Under the pieces are notes generated by a model. The model was given only the letters and a program-made list of their open reading frames with translations, was not told where the DNA came from and searched no databases. A stretch of 64,000 nucleotides of DNA from Mycolicibacterium goodii (lineage in GTDB: Bacteria > Actinomycetota > Actinomycetes > Mycobacteriales > Mycobacteriaceae): NCBI RefSeq assembly GCF_001187505.1, contig NZ_CP012150.1, positions 3,038,001-3,102,000 on the forward strand, written 5' to 3'. How positions within the stretch are numbered: position 1 is the stretch's first letter; every line of letters starts with the position of its first letter. A program made the translations under genes and the position numbers. Below, piece by piece: positions 28,211-37,156 of this stretch.

Positions 28211-29092
28211 TCACTGACTGAACGCGTCCGCGACGAGCGCGAGGATCTCGTCGGCGTGGCTGACGGCGATGAAATGCCCGCCACCCTCGACCGGGTGCCA
28301 CACCGCGCCGGGCATCGCGTCCGCCACGGTCCTGTTGATCACCTCGGGCACCAGCGTGTCGTCGGTGCCCTGCCAGAAGTGGACAGGTCGCGTCACGTCA
28401 CGCACATCGAACGGCCACGCCTCGTAGAGCAGTGTGGCGTCGACGACGAGTCCGCCGGAGCCCTGCCGGAAACACTCACGACTGGTCGCCAGAAACCGCG
28501 TCATCACCGCGTCGTCGGCCAGCACCGTACGGTCGGCCGCGCTCACCGACTTCAACACCGCTCTGCGGTAACTCCCGCCGAATCGCGTGGCGCTCAGCCC
28601 GAGCAGTGCGTACATGAGCCGGAACCCGGGGCGGAAGTGCACCGCGAGGCTGCCGCCGATTGCGTCCGCTCGATTCAGATACCGCGCAGCCCAGTTCGGT
28701 CCGAACGTTCCGTAGCTGCCACCGCCGATGGTGCTCACGTGAACCAGACGGTCCGGGTCGAGGTATGCGGCCCCTGCGAGTGCCCACGGCCCGCCCTCGG
28801 ACCAGCCGAGCACCGCGAATCGGTGCGCACCGAGAGAATCAGCCATCGCTACAAGGTCTTCGGCCCACCCTCTGAAGGTGCGGCCGGATTGAGAATCCGA
28901 CTCACCGATACCTGGCCGGTCAATGCCGATGAACCGCAAACCCTTTGCTCGGGCGGCGGAGTCGAACAGGTCGACCTCCAGCCGGCTCGACGGTCCCCCG
29001 TGATTGTGGAGAACGACATGCCCGTGCGGGTCACCCACTTCGCGATACGCCAACGCACGATCGCCTTTCCAGATGCGTCCGTCGCTGGGCAC
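28211..29092 (-). CDS. Alpha/beta hydrolase, last gene of sigma-factor operon
   Basis: The 293 residues form an alpha/beta-hydrolase with the oxyanion segment HNHGGPSSR, nucleophile elbow GWSEGG, an acid in GTDDTLVP and a catalytic histidine in GGGHF. It resembles prolyl-aminopeptidase-like or lipase-like esterases; the substrate is open. The GTG start has GAGG 5 bp upstream and follows the F420-type reductase stop by 7 bp. An extension upstream would overlap that gene. It probably belongs to a transcript beginning at the ECF sigma gene. Confidence 0.88.
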   Translation of the reverse strand: MPSDGRIWKGDRALAYREVGDPHGHVVLHNHGGPSSRLEVDLFDSAARAKGLRFIGIDRPGIGESDSQSGRTFRGWAEDLVAMADSLGAHRFAVLGWSEGGPWALAGAAYLDPDRLVHVSTIGGGSYGTFGPNWAARYLNRADAIGGSLAVHFRPGFRLMYALLGLSATRFGGSYRRAVLKSVSAADRTVLADDAVMTRFLATSRECFRQGSGGLVVDATLLYEAWPFDVRDVTRPVHFWQGTDDTLVPEVINRTVADAMPGAVWHPVEGGGHFIAVSHADEILALVADAFSQ

Positions 29093-29099
29093 GGGAACC

Positions 29100-29609
29100 T
29101 CAGCGCGGCGTGAGCCGGAAGACCGGGATGCGCCGGCCCTGGGCCGTGGCGGCACGGTAGTCGCGGTAGCCCGGGTAGACCCGCTCGGCGAGCGCGTACA
29201 GGCGGGCGTGTTCGTCGGGGTCGGTCACTTCTGATGCGGTGAACGGCTCGCCGCCGAACTCACATTCGGGGTTGGCCTTCAAATTGTGATACCACTGCGG
29301 ATTTCGGGTGCCGCCGAAGTTCGACGCCACCAGGACCACGTCGTCGCGATCATGAAAATAGGTGAGCTGCACTTCTCGTCGCCCACCGGACTTCGCCCCC
29401 GTCGTCACCAGCGGGGCTTTCACGATCGGGCTCACACTGATTCGGCCGCGCGTGATCCGGAACAGCAGGGGATCGGTGTGACGGGCCACGTGACGCGCGA
29501 CGAACTGGCCGACCGATGAACGACCGAAGGCCGCCGCGATCGCGTAGCCCCGGCCTCGCTTTTTGTGGGGATCCACATAGCGCAGCGGCACAACTCGACC
29601 GTAGCGCAC
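29100..29609 (-). CDS. Deazaflavin (F420)-dependent nitroreductase family protein
   Basis: The 169-residue protein is a split-barrel of the Ddn family (F420H2-dependent quinone reductase type), with typical segments LVTTGAKSGGRREVQL, VLVASNFGGTRNPQWYHNLKANP and YPGYRDYRAAT. Family members use reduced F420 to reduce quinones and activate nitroimidazoles. The GTG at 29609 is tentative; a GTG 18 bp further in is also possible, and neither has a clear ribosome site. The upstream 23 bp contain a short tandem GTAGCGCACCG duplication. It lies 15 bp after the sigma gene and 7 bp before the hydrolase gene. Confidence 0.88.
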   Translation of the reverse strand: MRYGRVVPLRYVDPHKKRGRGYAIAAAFGRSSVGQFVARHVARHTDPLLFRITRGRISVSPIVKAPLVTTGAKSGGRREVQLTYFHDRDDVVLVASNFGGTRNPQWYHNLKANPECEFGGEPFTASEVTDPDEHARLYALAERVYPGYRDYRAATAQGRRIPVFRLTPR

Positions 29610-29624
29610 CGGTAGCGCACCGGA

Positions 29625-30149
29625 TCAGGAACGTGCGTGACAGCCCATCTCGGCGAGGATGAGCCGCAGGCGCTTCAGCGAGTAGTGCAGTCTCGATTTC
29701 ACGGTGCCCTCGGCGATGCCGAGGTCTGCGGCGATCGTCCCGGTGGTCCATCCGAGGTAGAAGGAGCGGCTGAGCACGGCCCGGTGCGATTCGGGTAGTT
29801 GGGCCATGGCCTCGGCCACCAGGATGCGGTCCAACGCAGCGTTGACTTCATCGGCGCCCATACGGTCCGGCACCTCCGGGGTGTCAGGGGATGAGACTTC
29901 GTACCGAACCCGCGCCGAACGACTGCCGTCGATGACGATGTTCCGGGCGACGGTGAACAGCCATGACCTCAGCGGCAGGTCGCCGTCGTTGTTCTGTAGA
30001 TGACGCCACGCCCGCAGAAACGTTTCCTGCACGACATCTTCGGCGCGGGACTGGTTGCTGGTGAGGCGGAAGGCATATCGACGCAGCGGATCGACGTGGT
30101 TGGCGTAGAGCTCGAGCATCCGCTCTGTGGGCTGTTCGACCGCTAACAT
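29625..30149 (-). CDS. ECF RNA polymerase sigma factor, SigL-like
   Basis: The 174-residue protein has sigma region 2 (RRYAFRLTSNQSRAEDVVQETFLRAWRHL is the 2.1-2.4 core, in two parts) and region 4 with GIAEGTVKSRLHYSLKRLRL. The linker and region 4 start (EVNAALDRILVAEAMAQLPESHRAV) closely resemble M. tuberculosis SigL. A GGAGG site 6 bp before the ATG decides the start. Unlike sigL, which is followed by the anti-sigma gene rslA, this gene is followed by an F420-type reductase and a hydrolase, and no anti-sigma gene is seen on either side. How it is kept inactive is unknown. Confidence 0.93.
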   Translation of the reverse strand: MLAVEQPTERMLELYANHVDPLRRYAFRLTSNQSRAEDVVQETFLRAWRHLQNNDGDLPLRSWLFTVARNIVIDGSRSARVRYEVSSPDTPEVPDRMGADEVNAALDRILVAEAMAQLPESHRAVLSRSFYLGWTTGTIAADLGIAEGTVKSRLHYSLKRLRLILAEMGCHARS

Positions 30150-30261
30150 CCGGCACCTCCGAAGACCGTTGGGCTTGCCACCCAAGCCTGGTCTGTCGGG
30201 GCTGCGAATTCCTCACTGCTGGCCCCAATCCGCTATACCTGTTAGCAGGAATAGGCGCCGT

Positions 30262-30957
30262 TCAATCTGCGACGACGGCGATTTCGTCGCCGAGCTGACA
30301 GCCCGCTGTGAGCGGTAGCTGATCACCGCTCCAGAACGAGCCGGGGTCGAACCAGTTGTACCGCTTTTCCGTTGTCAGCAAGCCCATTTCCTCGTACGTG
30401 ATGGCCACCGTCTCGGCGCAGTAGGCAGTCTCCACAGCGACCTGACGTTTGCTTGCCTTCCTGCGCCTGGCGGATTCACTGACCTTGCTGTGAAGAAACG
30501 GAATGCCTCGTGTGAGGTCACTGGCAACCGGCAGCCGGCCGCGCAGCCAGCGTCCCGTGAGCCGGGCCGTGGTGGGGAAGGGCGTACCGTCCATCCGCGC
30601 GATGACCTTCAGCAGCGCGTCCTCCTGCGCCCGGTCGGCGTACGGGGTGAGCTGACGGATCCAGCAGCGTTGGCCGTACACCTGCTGCCAGCGTTCGACG
30701 GCCTGGCGGGCGTCGTTGAGCTGGACACCGCGGTGGTGCGTGCCGGTCCACATGTCGAGCAGCTTGTCGCCGAGTTCGGCGTGCCAGATCAGCGGCGGCA
30801 GATCGTCGATCGCGACCGTCATGGCCACGTGGTTGACCGGGGCGTTGGTCAGTGTCTGGATCGCGCGGTCCGGTCCCGACCCGCCGCGGAACAGCCAGAT
30901 GTCACCGGTGCGGGTTTCGTCCAACGCCTTGGTCAACGACACCGTGTTCGCTTTCAC
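30262..30957 (-). CDS. Possible permuted papain-fold (NlpC/P60-YiiX-like) protein
   Basis: The 231-residue protein begins with a GDIWLFRG strand followed by NHVAMTV (H43) and an IWHAE segment, and has a late cysteine in ETAYCAETV (C180). This order, histidine before cysteine, is that of the permuted NlpC/P60 superfamily (YiiX, YebB, LRAT-like). Such proteins act as thiol hydrolases or acyltransferases on amides or lipids. There is no signal peptide. It lies upstream of the sigma gene on the same strand, with a 112-bp gap, and is divergent from a small membrane protein. The assignment rests on motif order and is moderate. Confidence 0.72.
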   Translation of the reverse strand: MKANTVSLTKALDETRTGDIWLFRGGSGPDRAIQTLTNAPVNHVAMTVAIDDLPPLIWHAELGDKLLDMWTGTHHRGVQLNDARQAVERWQQVYGQRCWIRQLTPYADRAQEDALLKVIARMDGTPFPTTARLTGRWLRGRLPVASDLTRGIPFLHSKVSESARRRKASKRQVAVETAYCAETVAITYEEMGLLTTEKRYNWFDPGSFWSGDQLPLTAGCQLGDEIAVVAD

Positions 30958-30983
30958 GTGCGCAGCTTAGGCACACTCTGTGC

Positions 30984-31154
30984 ATGCGCAGCATCTGGAA
31001 GTGGGTCGGGTTGGCCGGTGTCGCGGGTGTCGTCGCCGGTGGAGTGTTGGTTGCGCGAGATCAGCGCCGCCGGAAGGCCTACACACCCGAGGACATCCGC
31101 GCACGGCTGCATGCGCGGTTGGCCGAGGCGAACGGGACCGACCCGGCCAGTTAG
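30984..31154 (+). CDS. Small single-pass membrane protein (56 aa)
   Basis: An ATG opens a 56-residue product with one hydrophobic segment (about 6-24, [19 protein letters not shown]), a basic stop-transfer cluster RDQRRRK and a soluble tail [17 protein letters not shown]. The pattern is common among unnamed mycobacterial small proteins. It is divergent from the papain-fold gene by 26 bp, and its stop codon overlaps the stop of the convergent cyclase gene. Coding is supported by composition and membrane topology rather than by a known family. Confidence 0.7.
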   Translation: MRSIWKWVGLAGVAGVVAGGVLVARDQRRRKAYTPEDIRARLHARLAEANGTDPAS

Positions 31155-31945
31155 GCCACGGCGTAGAGCCGGTGCGTACCGCTGAAGCCCTTCAGCTCGA
31201 CGTCCTGACCGTCGTCGAAGGCGATGTCCTCCTGGCCGGCGACCGCGTTCCGCACCGGCTCGCTGACCAGGATCTGGCCGCCGTCGGCCTGCGCCGCGAC
31301 GCGCGCCGCCATGGCCACGTTGCGGCCGAACAGATCGTCACCGCGCAGTACCGAACGGCCGCTGTGGATCCCGATGCGCACCTTGATGCCGTCGGACTGG
31401 CGGCGCAATGCGTGCTGCAGCGCGACGCTGCACCGCACCGCCTGCGCCGGTTGCGCGAACGCCACCATGTAGCCGTCGCCCTGGCTCTTGACGATGTGGC
31501 CGGCGTGCGCCTTGACGCAGCGCTGCACGAGCCGGTCATGCCGGCCCAACAGTTTCACCCACGCGCGGTCGCCCATGCGCTCGTTGAGCGCGGTGGACCC
31601 CTCGATGTCCGAGAACAGGATCGTCACCTTGCCGTTCGGGGCGAGCCGCGCCAGGTCCGGACGTTCCACCTCGGCCCAGTCCGCGAGGTCCTCGATCGAG
31701 GATCGCACCGCGGCGCCGAACCCCTCCTTGCGGAGGATGTTCGCGGTCTGCCACACGGTTTTCACCGCCTCGCGGCTCCCGGTGAGCAGCATGTTGCGGG
31801 TGTCGGTACGACGACGCAGTTCCTCGATCTCCTGCCGGCTGCGGTTCAGTCGGCGGTTCAGCACGACAACGGCGACGGCCTCGGCGATCGCGATGACGCC
31901 GAGGATTCCCACCGCAACCAGCGCGCCGATCAGTGCTGAACTCAC
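31151..31945 (-). CDS. Membrane-anchored class III adenylate/guanylate cyclase
   Basis: The 264-residue protein has one N-terminal membrane helix (about 4-29), a short coiled linker (about 30-100) and a class III cyclase domain. Metal-binding aspartates are in ILFSDIEGS (D113) and SQGDGYMV (D157). The transition-state Asn/Arg pair appears in [12 protein letters not shown]. Seven-cysteine or sensory domains are absent. The likely counterpart is Rv1120c, which is listed as a pseudogene in M. tuberculosis, while this copy looks complete. The GTG at 31945 begins the membrane helix. Nucleotide preference was not determined. Confidence 0.92.
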   Translation of the reverse strand: MSSALIGALVAVGILGVIAIAEAVAVVVLNRRLNRSRQEIEELRRRTDTRNMLLTGSREAVKTVWQTANILRKEGFGAAVRSSIEDLADWAEVERPDLARLAPNGKVTILFSDIEGSTALNERMGDRAWVKLLGRHDRLVQRCVKAHAGHIVKSQGDGYMVAFAQPAQAVRCSVALQHALRRQSDGIKVRIGIHSGRSVLRGDDLFGRNVAMAARVAAQADGGQILVSEPVRNAVAGQEDIAFDDGQDVELKGFSGTHRLYAVA

Positions 31946-31971
31946 CGCACCAGTATCACTGCTCGTTTGTG

Positions 31972-34914
31972 CTACCAGCCCTCGGTGAGCACGCGATCGA
32001 GTGCGTCGACGTAGAAGTCGGCCGACTCGGTGTCGATGCACAGCGGCGGCTTGGTCTTCAGGATGTTCTGGTGGTCGCCGGTGGGTTGGATGATCACGCC
32101 GAGTTCGAGCATGCGATCGCAGATCAGCGCGGTCTCCTCGGTGGCGGGCTCGAGGGTGTCGAGGTCGCGGATCATCTCGACCCCGAGGTAGAGGCCAACG
32201 CCGTGCACGGTGCCGATGATCGGGTGCTTGTCGGCCAGCGCCAGCAGCCGTGACTTCAGGTGCGCGCCGACGCGGGAGGCGTTCTCCTGCAGGCGTTCCT
32301 CGCCGAGGACATCGAGCACGGTCATGCCGATCGCACACGACAGCGGGCTGCCGCCGGTCGACGAGAAGAAGTAGCCCTGACTACGGAATGCCTCGGCGAC
32401 CTCGCGGCTGGTGACCACGGCGCCGAGCGGATAGCCGTTGCCGGTCGACTTCGCCATCGACACGATGTCGGGCACCACGCCCTGCTGCTGGAAACCCCAG
32501 AACCATTCGCCGAGGCGGCCGTAACCCACCTGGACCTCGTCGGCGACGGCATAGCCGCCGTTGGCGCGGATGGCCGCGTACACCGTCTCCAGGTAACCGT
32601 CGGGCAGCGCCATGCCGCCGGCGTTGCCGTAGACCGTCTCGCAGATGAACGCCGCCGGGGCGCGACCGGCGGCCGCGAGTTGCTCGATCTGGGCGACGGC
32701 CTCTTCGGCATACCGGCCGACCTCGGTGCCGCGGTACTTGCCGCGGAAGCTGTTGGGGGATTCGACGGTGTGCACCCAATCCGGGCGGGTCTCAAGGGCA
32801 TTGGGGTTGTCGGCGGTTGACGTGGACACCGCGTCGGTGCCGTAGGTCCAGCCGTGGTACGCCTCACGCATGGCCACCACGTCGGGGCGGCCCGCCGCGG
32901 CGATCGCCAACCGCAACGCGAGATCACTTGCCTCCGAACCGGAATTCACCAGGAACACGGTGTCCAACGGCTCCGGGAGCAGCGACGCGAGCCGCTCGCT
33001 GAACTCGACGACGGATGCGTAGTTGAACCGCGAGTTCGTGTTCAGTTTCCTGAGCTGACGCGCCGCGGTTTCGGCGACCCGCGGATGCGCATGGCCCAGC
33101 ACGGTCACGTTGTTGACCATGTCGAGGTAGCAGCGCCCGCTGGTCGACATCAGGAAGTGTCGCCAGCCGCGTTCGATGCGGGGCGGTTCGTCGTAGTAGT
33201 GCTCCTGCACGGGTGCGAACGCGCGGTCGCGGCGCGCCACCAGATCGGCGTCGCCGGATTCCGCGGCCAGAGCGGGCAATCCGAGCAGCGGACGCGGATC
33301 GGTGCTCCATGCCAGCCAGCCGGGAGCCAGGCTCGGCGTCACCAGTGCGGGCGCCACAGGCGCCCCGACTGGCCGCAGCGCCACCTCGACACGACGGCCG
33401 GCCGTGGCCACACCGAGCGTCGCGGGGTCGTCGGGGTTGCCGGCGACGCCGGTGAGTGTCAGCTCATGGGTATTGCCGCGCAACGTCACCGAATCCCCGT
33501 CGCGGGCGATCTCACCCTCGAACGGCGCGGTCAACGTGATGTCTGCGGCGCACCACATGCTGATGCCGGTCGGCACGACGGTCGGTTCGTCCTGGCTGAG
33601 TGCCTGCGCCCGGGTGGGCCGCGGCTGGCCGAACCGGGTGAGCACCACGCGCGCCCCGTCGGCAAGAGCTGCGCGGGCGAGTTCCTCCTCGACGTCGGGA
33701 CGCACCCAACCGCCGCGCACGAACGCCGAATCCAAGGTGTCCGAGGTCGTCCCGAGGTCGAGGGTGGTGACCGTTTCGGTGTGAAGCCCGCTGACCATCG
33801 GCGTCACGGCGCCCAGTTCTGCTGCCGCACAGTCGAAACCGAGGTCAGAGGTGATCACCGCCGACATCACGTCGAGGGGCACCGAGGTGGCCAGCTCGAA
33901 CATCCGCCACTCGCCGTCGGCGTTCTCGGTGACGTAGTCGTTGTCCGGGTCGATGGCGGCCTGCTGTGCACCGCTGACGTTGAGCACCGCGGTGCGCAGA
34001 ACCAGCAAGGGCCACAACACCATTGCCTCCGCCGCCGAGAGCGGGCGGATGGCGTGGAACGCGCGGATGCCCGGCAACACCGAGGTGGGCGTGGCGCCCG
34101 GGTGCTGCAGGACCGACGACAGCGTGATGGCCAGCTCGCCGACGGTCCAGCTGTCGGTGAGGTCGCCGAAGTCGATGACGCCGTCAGGGCGGACGACGCC
34201 ACCGGGCTCATGGGACACCACGACGTTGGCGTCGGTGAGGTCCATGTGGATGGCCTGGTGCGGCAGGCCGTCCGCGACGGGCGCGATCCGCGACCACGCG
34301 TCGCGCGCGGCGTTTTCGAGTCGTTCGCGGCGCTGCGGATCGGTGACGTGGGGGGCCAGGGTCGAGACCACCTCGGCGCCGTACCGCAGGTCCCACTGCA
34401 GGATCCGGTCCAGCCCGGGGTGGCTGAAGTCGGCAAGGGCCCGCGTCACCCGGCCGGCCAGGGCGCCCAGTTCGGCGACCGTCGTCGGGCGCAGGTACCC
34501 GCGCTGGGCCAGCGCGCCGCCGGGCAGGTACCGCAGCAGGCGCACGTAGGCGGTGTCCTGTGCGCTGTCGAGCAATCCGGTTACCGCCGTGCGCTTCTCG
34601 CCGCGCGCGTTCGCCAGTGGCACCGCGATCCGCAGTGCCGGTTCGGCCGAGGCGATGAGGTCGGCGGCCAGGTCCTGGGCCTGCAGCTCGGTCTCGTTGA
34701 ACGCCGGGTTGGCGATCTTGAGCACGCCGACGGTCTCGTCACCCCGGGTGACCAGGAAGTTCTTGTCCTGCTGGCTGCCCAGCGAGGTGGCCTTGGCGTC
34801 CAGGCCGTAGTGCGTCGCCAGGATCTGCTCGGCCTGGGCCGCGCTGACCTGGGGTGCGGGCAGTTCGGGTTCGGCCAGGAAGTTGAACCCGACCGTGTTG
34901 CGTTCGGCGCTCAC
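31972..34914 (-). CDS. Kinase-class III aminotransferase fusion (980 aa)
   Basis: Three parts are visible. Residues about 20-330 form an aminoglycoside-phosphotransferase/choline-kinase-like domain with the catalytic loop HMDLTDAN (H223, D225, N230) and DFG (D248). Residues about 430-530 form a beta-rich domain resembling M23/lipoyl-type barrels. Residues about 560-980 are a class III PLP aminotransferase with the Schiff-base lysine K822 in MAKSTGNG. The human relatives of the two ends are hydroxylysine kinase and its phospho-lyase AGXT2L1/PHYKPL, known to occur fused in bacteria; phosphorylation followed by PLP-dependent elimination is the inferred reaction. The GTG overlaps the hydrolase stop (GTGA). 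Confidence 0.93.
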   Translation of the reverse strand: MSAERNTVGFNFLAEPELPAPQVSAAQAEQILATHYGLDAKATSLGSQQDKNFLVTRGDETVGVLKIANPAFNETELQAQDLAADLIASAEPALRIAVPLANARGEKRTAVTGLLDSAQDTAYVRLLRYLPGGALAQRGYLRPTTVAELGALAGRVTRALADFSHPGLDRILQWDLRYGAEVVSTLAPHVTDPQRRERLENAARDAWSRIAPVADGLPHQAIHMDLTDANVVVSHEPGGVVRPDGVIDFGDLTDSWTVGELAITLSSVLQHPGATPTSVLPGIRAFHAIRPLSAAEAMVLWPLLVLRTAVLNVSGAQQAAIDPDNDYVTENADGEWRMFELATSVPLDVMSAVITSDLGFDCAAAELGAVTPMVSGLHTETVTTLDLGTTSDTLDSAFVRGGWVRPDVEEELARAALADGARVVLTRFGQPRPTRAQALSQDEPTVVPTGISMWCAADITLTAPFEGEIARDGDSVTLRGNTHELTLTGVAGNPDDPATLGVATAGRRVEVALRPVGAPVAPALVTPSLAPGWLAWSTDPRPLLGLPALAAESGDADLVARRDRAFAPVQEHYYDEPPRIERGWRHFLMSTSGRCYLDMVNNVTVLGHAHPRVAETAARQLRKLNTNSRFNYASVVEFSERLASLLPEPLDTVFLVNSGSEASDLALRLAIAAAGRPDVVAMREAYHGWTYGTDAVSTSTADNPNALETRPDWVHTVESPNSFRGKYRGTEVGRYAEEAVAQIEQLAAAGRAPAAFICETVYGNAGGMALPDGYLETVYAAIRANGGYAVADEVQVGYGRLGEWFWGFQQQGVVPDIVSMAKSTGNGYPLGAVVTSREVAEAFRSQGYFFSSTGGSPLSCAIGMTVLDVLGEERLQENASRVGAHLKSRLLALADKHPIIGTVHGVGLYLGVEMIRDLDTLEPATEETALICDRMLELGVIIQPTGDHQNILKTKPPLCIDTESADFYVDALDRVLTEGW

Positions 34915-35774
34915 CTGTTCACGAACTCCACGACGGCCTGGGTGAACGCATCGTTGTCGTCACCGGCAGCGGTGTGCCCGGCGTCGGTGAGTTCGACGAA
35001 CTCCGCGGCGGGCACCTTCTCCAGGAAATCTGTGACACCTTCTGGACTGACCACGTCGGAAAGCTTCCCACGGACCAGGAGGATCGGGATGGTGAGGTTC
35101 ATCGCGGCCTGTTCGAGCCGATCGACCCGCGCGAACGGGTCGTCCTGCGGCTTGCTCAGAAACGCCGGATCCCAGTGCCAGTACCAGCGGCCGTCGCGTT
35201 GCCGCAGGTTCTTCTTCAGGCCCTCGGGACTGCGGGGTTTCGTCCGGTGCGGCAGGTAGGCCGCGACGGCGTCGGCGGCCTCCTCGAGGGTGTCGAAACC
35301 GTCGATGTTGGTTGCCATGAAGTCGCGGATCCGCGCGCTGCCGGACTTCTCGAACCTGGGCACCACATCGACGAGCACCAGTTTGGTCACCCGCTCGGGG
35401 CCTGCCTCGTGCGCCGCGAGGATGCCCGTCAGTCCACCCATGCTGGCGCCGATCAGCGCCACCGGGCGGCCGATCTGATACAGCACCTGCAGCACGTCGC
35501 CGCACATCGCGTCGACCGAGTAGTTCGCGCTGGGTGAGCGGTCGCTGTCGCCGTGGCCGCGCGCGTCGAGTGCGATCACGTGCAGACCCTGATCCGCCAG
35601 GACCTGGCCGGTGTTCTTCCACGAGTGCCGGTTCTGCCCGCCGCCGTGCAGCAACGCGATGGTGGGCCGGTCGGCGGCCCGTTCGGAGTCGCTGTTCCAC
35701 TCGTCGCCGACCAGGGTCAGATCGTCGACGCCGCGGAACGCAACGGGCCGCGGTTCGGGTTGTGCAGTGCTCAC
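34911..35774 (-). CDS. Alpha/beta hydrolase coupled to the kinase-aminotransferase fusion
   Basis: The 287-residue alpha/beta-hydrolase has HGGGQNRHSW (oxyanion), DARGHGDS, nucleophile elbow GASMGG and a catalytic histidine in DAGHTAAG. Substrate unknown; the closest functional types are epoxide-hydrolase-like or ester hydrolases. The GTG start was chosen because AGAGG stands 6 bp before it; an ATG 6 bp further upstream abuts that site. The stop overlaps the start of the 980-residue fusion gene, so the two proteins are made together and may act in one pathway. Confidence 0.87.
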   Translation of the reverse strand: MSTAQPEPRPVAFRGVDDLTLVGDEWNSDSERAADRPTIALLHGGGQNRHSWKNTGQVLADQGLHVIALDARGHGDSDRSPSANYSVDAMCGDVLQVLYQIGRPVALIGASMGGLTGILAAHEAGPERVTKLVLVDVVPRFEKSGSARIRDFMATNIDGFDTLEEAADAVAAYLPHRTKPRSPEGLKKNLRQRDGRWYWHWDPAFLSKPQDDPFARVDRLEQAAMNLTIPILLVRGKLSDVVSPEGVTDFLEKVPAAEFVELTDAGHTAAGDDNDAFTQAVVEFVNR

Positions 35775-35993
35775 GGGCATCCTCTCGACCGGCCCCCGGC
35801 GTCACGTTACCGAGGCGGGCGCCGGCTACGGGCGCGAACCCGCGGGGTCTGGAGGCGCCGACCGCCACGGCATGAGCTGCGCACCCGGTACCGGCGGTGA
35901 CGGTGTGACCGACGCCACGTACGTTGGATCGCGCGCGTGATTACACCAGGCGTGCGATATGTAGTGCAGGTGCAGCAGCCGAGGAGCAGAGGT

Positions 35994-36512
35994 ATGGCAG
36001 ACGACGACAGCCCCGACGAGCGCGAACCGCTGTCCCGGTTCGCGCTGGGCGCCCGGGTCGGGATCGCGGTGGTCGTGGTGCTCGCGGCGTTGACCGGGTG
36101 GCTCGGCGTCCGGGCGTACCAGTCGTACAGCGTCGAGCAACGGCGCGAGGCGTTCCTGGAGGCCGGGCGCCACGCCGCGATGAGCCTGACCAACGTGGGG
36201 TGGGAGACGGCCGACGCCGACGTGCAACGCGTGCTCGACTCGGCGAGCGGGGCGTTCTACGACGATTTCCAGAAGCGGGCCAAGTCCTACCTCGAGGTCG
36301 TCAAGCAGGTGCAGTCGAAGTCCGAGGGCACCATCACGAGTTCGGCGCTGGAATCGGTCTCCGGCAACACCGCCGAGGTGCTCGTCTCGGTGACGGTGAA
36401 ATCCCGCAATGCGGGTGTGCCGGAGCAGGCCCCGCAGTTCTGGCGGATGCGGTTGACCGTGCAGGAGAACGGCGGCCAGACAAAGGTTTCCGACGTGGAG
36501 TTCATCGAATGA
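35994..36512 (+). CDS. Mce-associated membrane protein 1
   Basis: The 172-residue protein has a short acidic N-terminal tail, one membrane helix (about 18-38) and an outer domain of alternating helices and strands ending in a VSDVEF strand. This is the mas/SnoaL-like pattern of Mce-associated proteins. These small proteins accompany Mce lipid importers or occur as orphan pairs, as here, and are thought to stabilise them. The ATG follows GAGGAGCAGAGG. It overlaps the next mas gene by 4 bp (ATGA). Confidence 0.88.
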   Translation: MADDDSPDEREPLSRFALGARVGIAVVVVLAALTGWLGVRAYQSYSVEQRREAFLEAGRHAAMSLTNVGWETADADVQRVLDSASGAFYDDFQKRAKSYLEVVKQVQSKSEGTITSSALESVSGNTAEVLVSVTVKSRNAGVPEQAPQFWRMRLTVQENGGQTKVSDVEFIE

Positions 36513-37156
36513 GCGGCAGGCACAGTTTCCGGGCGTTCGCGCAGGCCGAGGAGGAGCGCACCGACGACGAAACTGCCGAGGCCCCCGAGGCTCCCGAGAC
36601 TCCCGAGGCTGCAGAGGAAGCGGCCGACGCAGTAGACGAACCGGAGAAGGCAGGGCCTGCACGCAACATCCCGTGGGCACGTGTGCTGGTGTTCGCGGTG
36701 ATCCCCGCGGTCGCGCTGCTGTTGACGGCCGGGGCGGCGTTCCTGAAGTGGCAGATCGTCTGGAACGCCGAAACCGACACGGCGCGAATCGAATCGGTCG
36801 AGGCCGCCAAGGACATCGCGGTCGAGATGCTGTCCTATGATCCGGACACCGTCGAGCAGCACCTCCACGAGGCCCTCGGGCGGCTCACCGGCAACTTCCG
36901 GGACAGCTACACCACGATGGTGAACAGCCGGATCATCCCGATCGCGACGGCGCAGCGGGTCACCGCGACGGCCGAGGTGCCCGCGGTCGGCGTGGTGTCG
37001 GCGTCGCCGGACCGCACGGAGGTGATGATGTACGTCGACCAGTTCGTCACGGTCGCAGACCAGGTGCCGAAGAAAACCACGTCGACCGTGCGCGCCACGA
37101 TGGTGCGCGAGCGCGGACAGTGGTTGCTGTCGGAGTTCGAACCGGTGAAGCCGTGA
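36509..37156 (+). CDS. Mce-associated membrane protein 2
   Basis: The 215-residue protein has a long acidic, alanine/glutamate-rich cytoplasmic tail (about 14-50), one membrane helix (about 58-80) and an outer domain with DTARIESVEAAKDIAVEMLSYDP and a C-terminal WLLSEFEPV strand, typical of Mce-associated proteins. The partner gene lies immediately upstream. It overlaps the epoxide-hydrolase gene by 4 bp (GTGA). No mce operon is in the window, so its Mce partner is elsewhere. Confidence 0.9.
   Translation: MSGRHSFRAFAQAEEERTDDETAEAPEAPETPEAAEEAADAVDEPEKAGPARNIPWARVLVFAVIPAVALLLTAGAAFLKWQIVWNAETDTARIESVEAAKDIAVEMLSYDPDTVEQHLHEALGRLTGNFRDSYTTMVNSRIIPIATAQRVTATAEVPAVGVVSASPDRTEVMMYVDQFVTVADQVPKKTTSTVRATMVRERGQWLLSEFEPVKP

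Noticed and set aside
29587..29624. Tandem GTAGCGCACCG duplication near the F420-type reductase start
   Set aside because: A two-copy 11-bp duplication without context; too short for a functional call.
32854..35259. Long open frame (801 codons) opposite the kinase-aminotransferase gene
   Set aside because: It is antisense to a well-supported fusion gene, low in complexity (Arg, Gly, His-rich) and has no recognisable domain; a product of GC-biased third codon positions.
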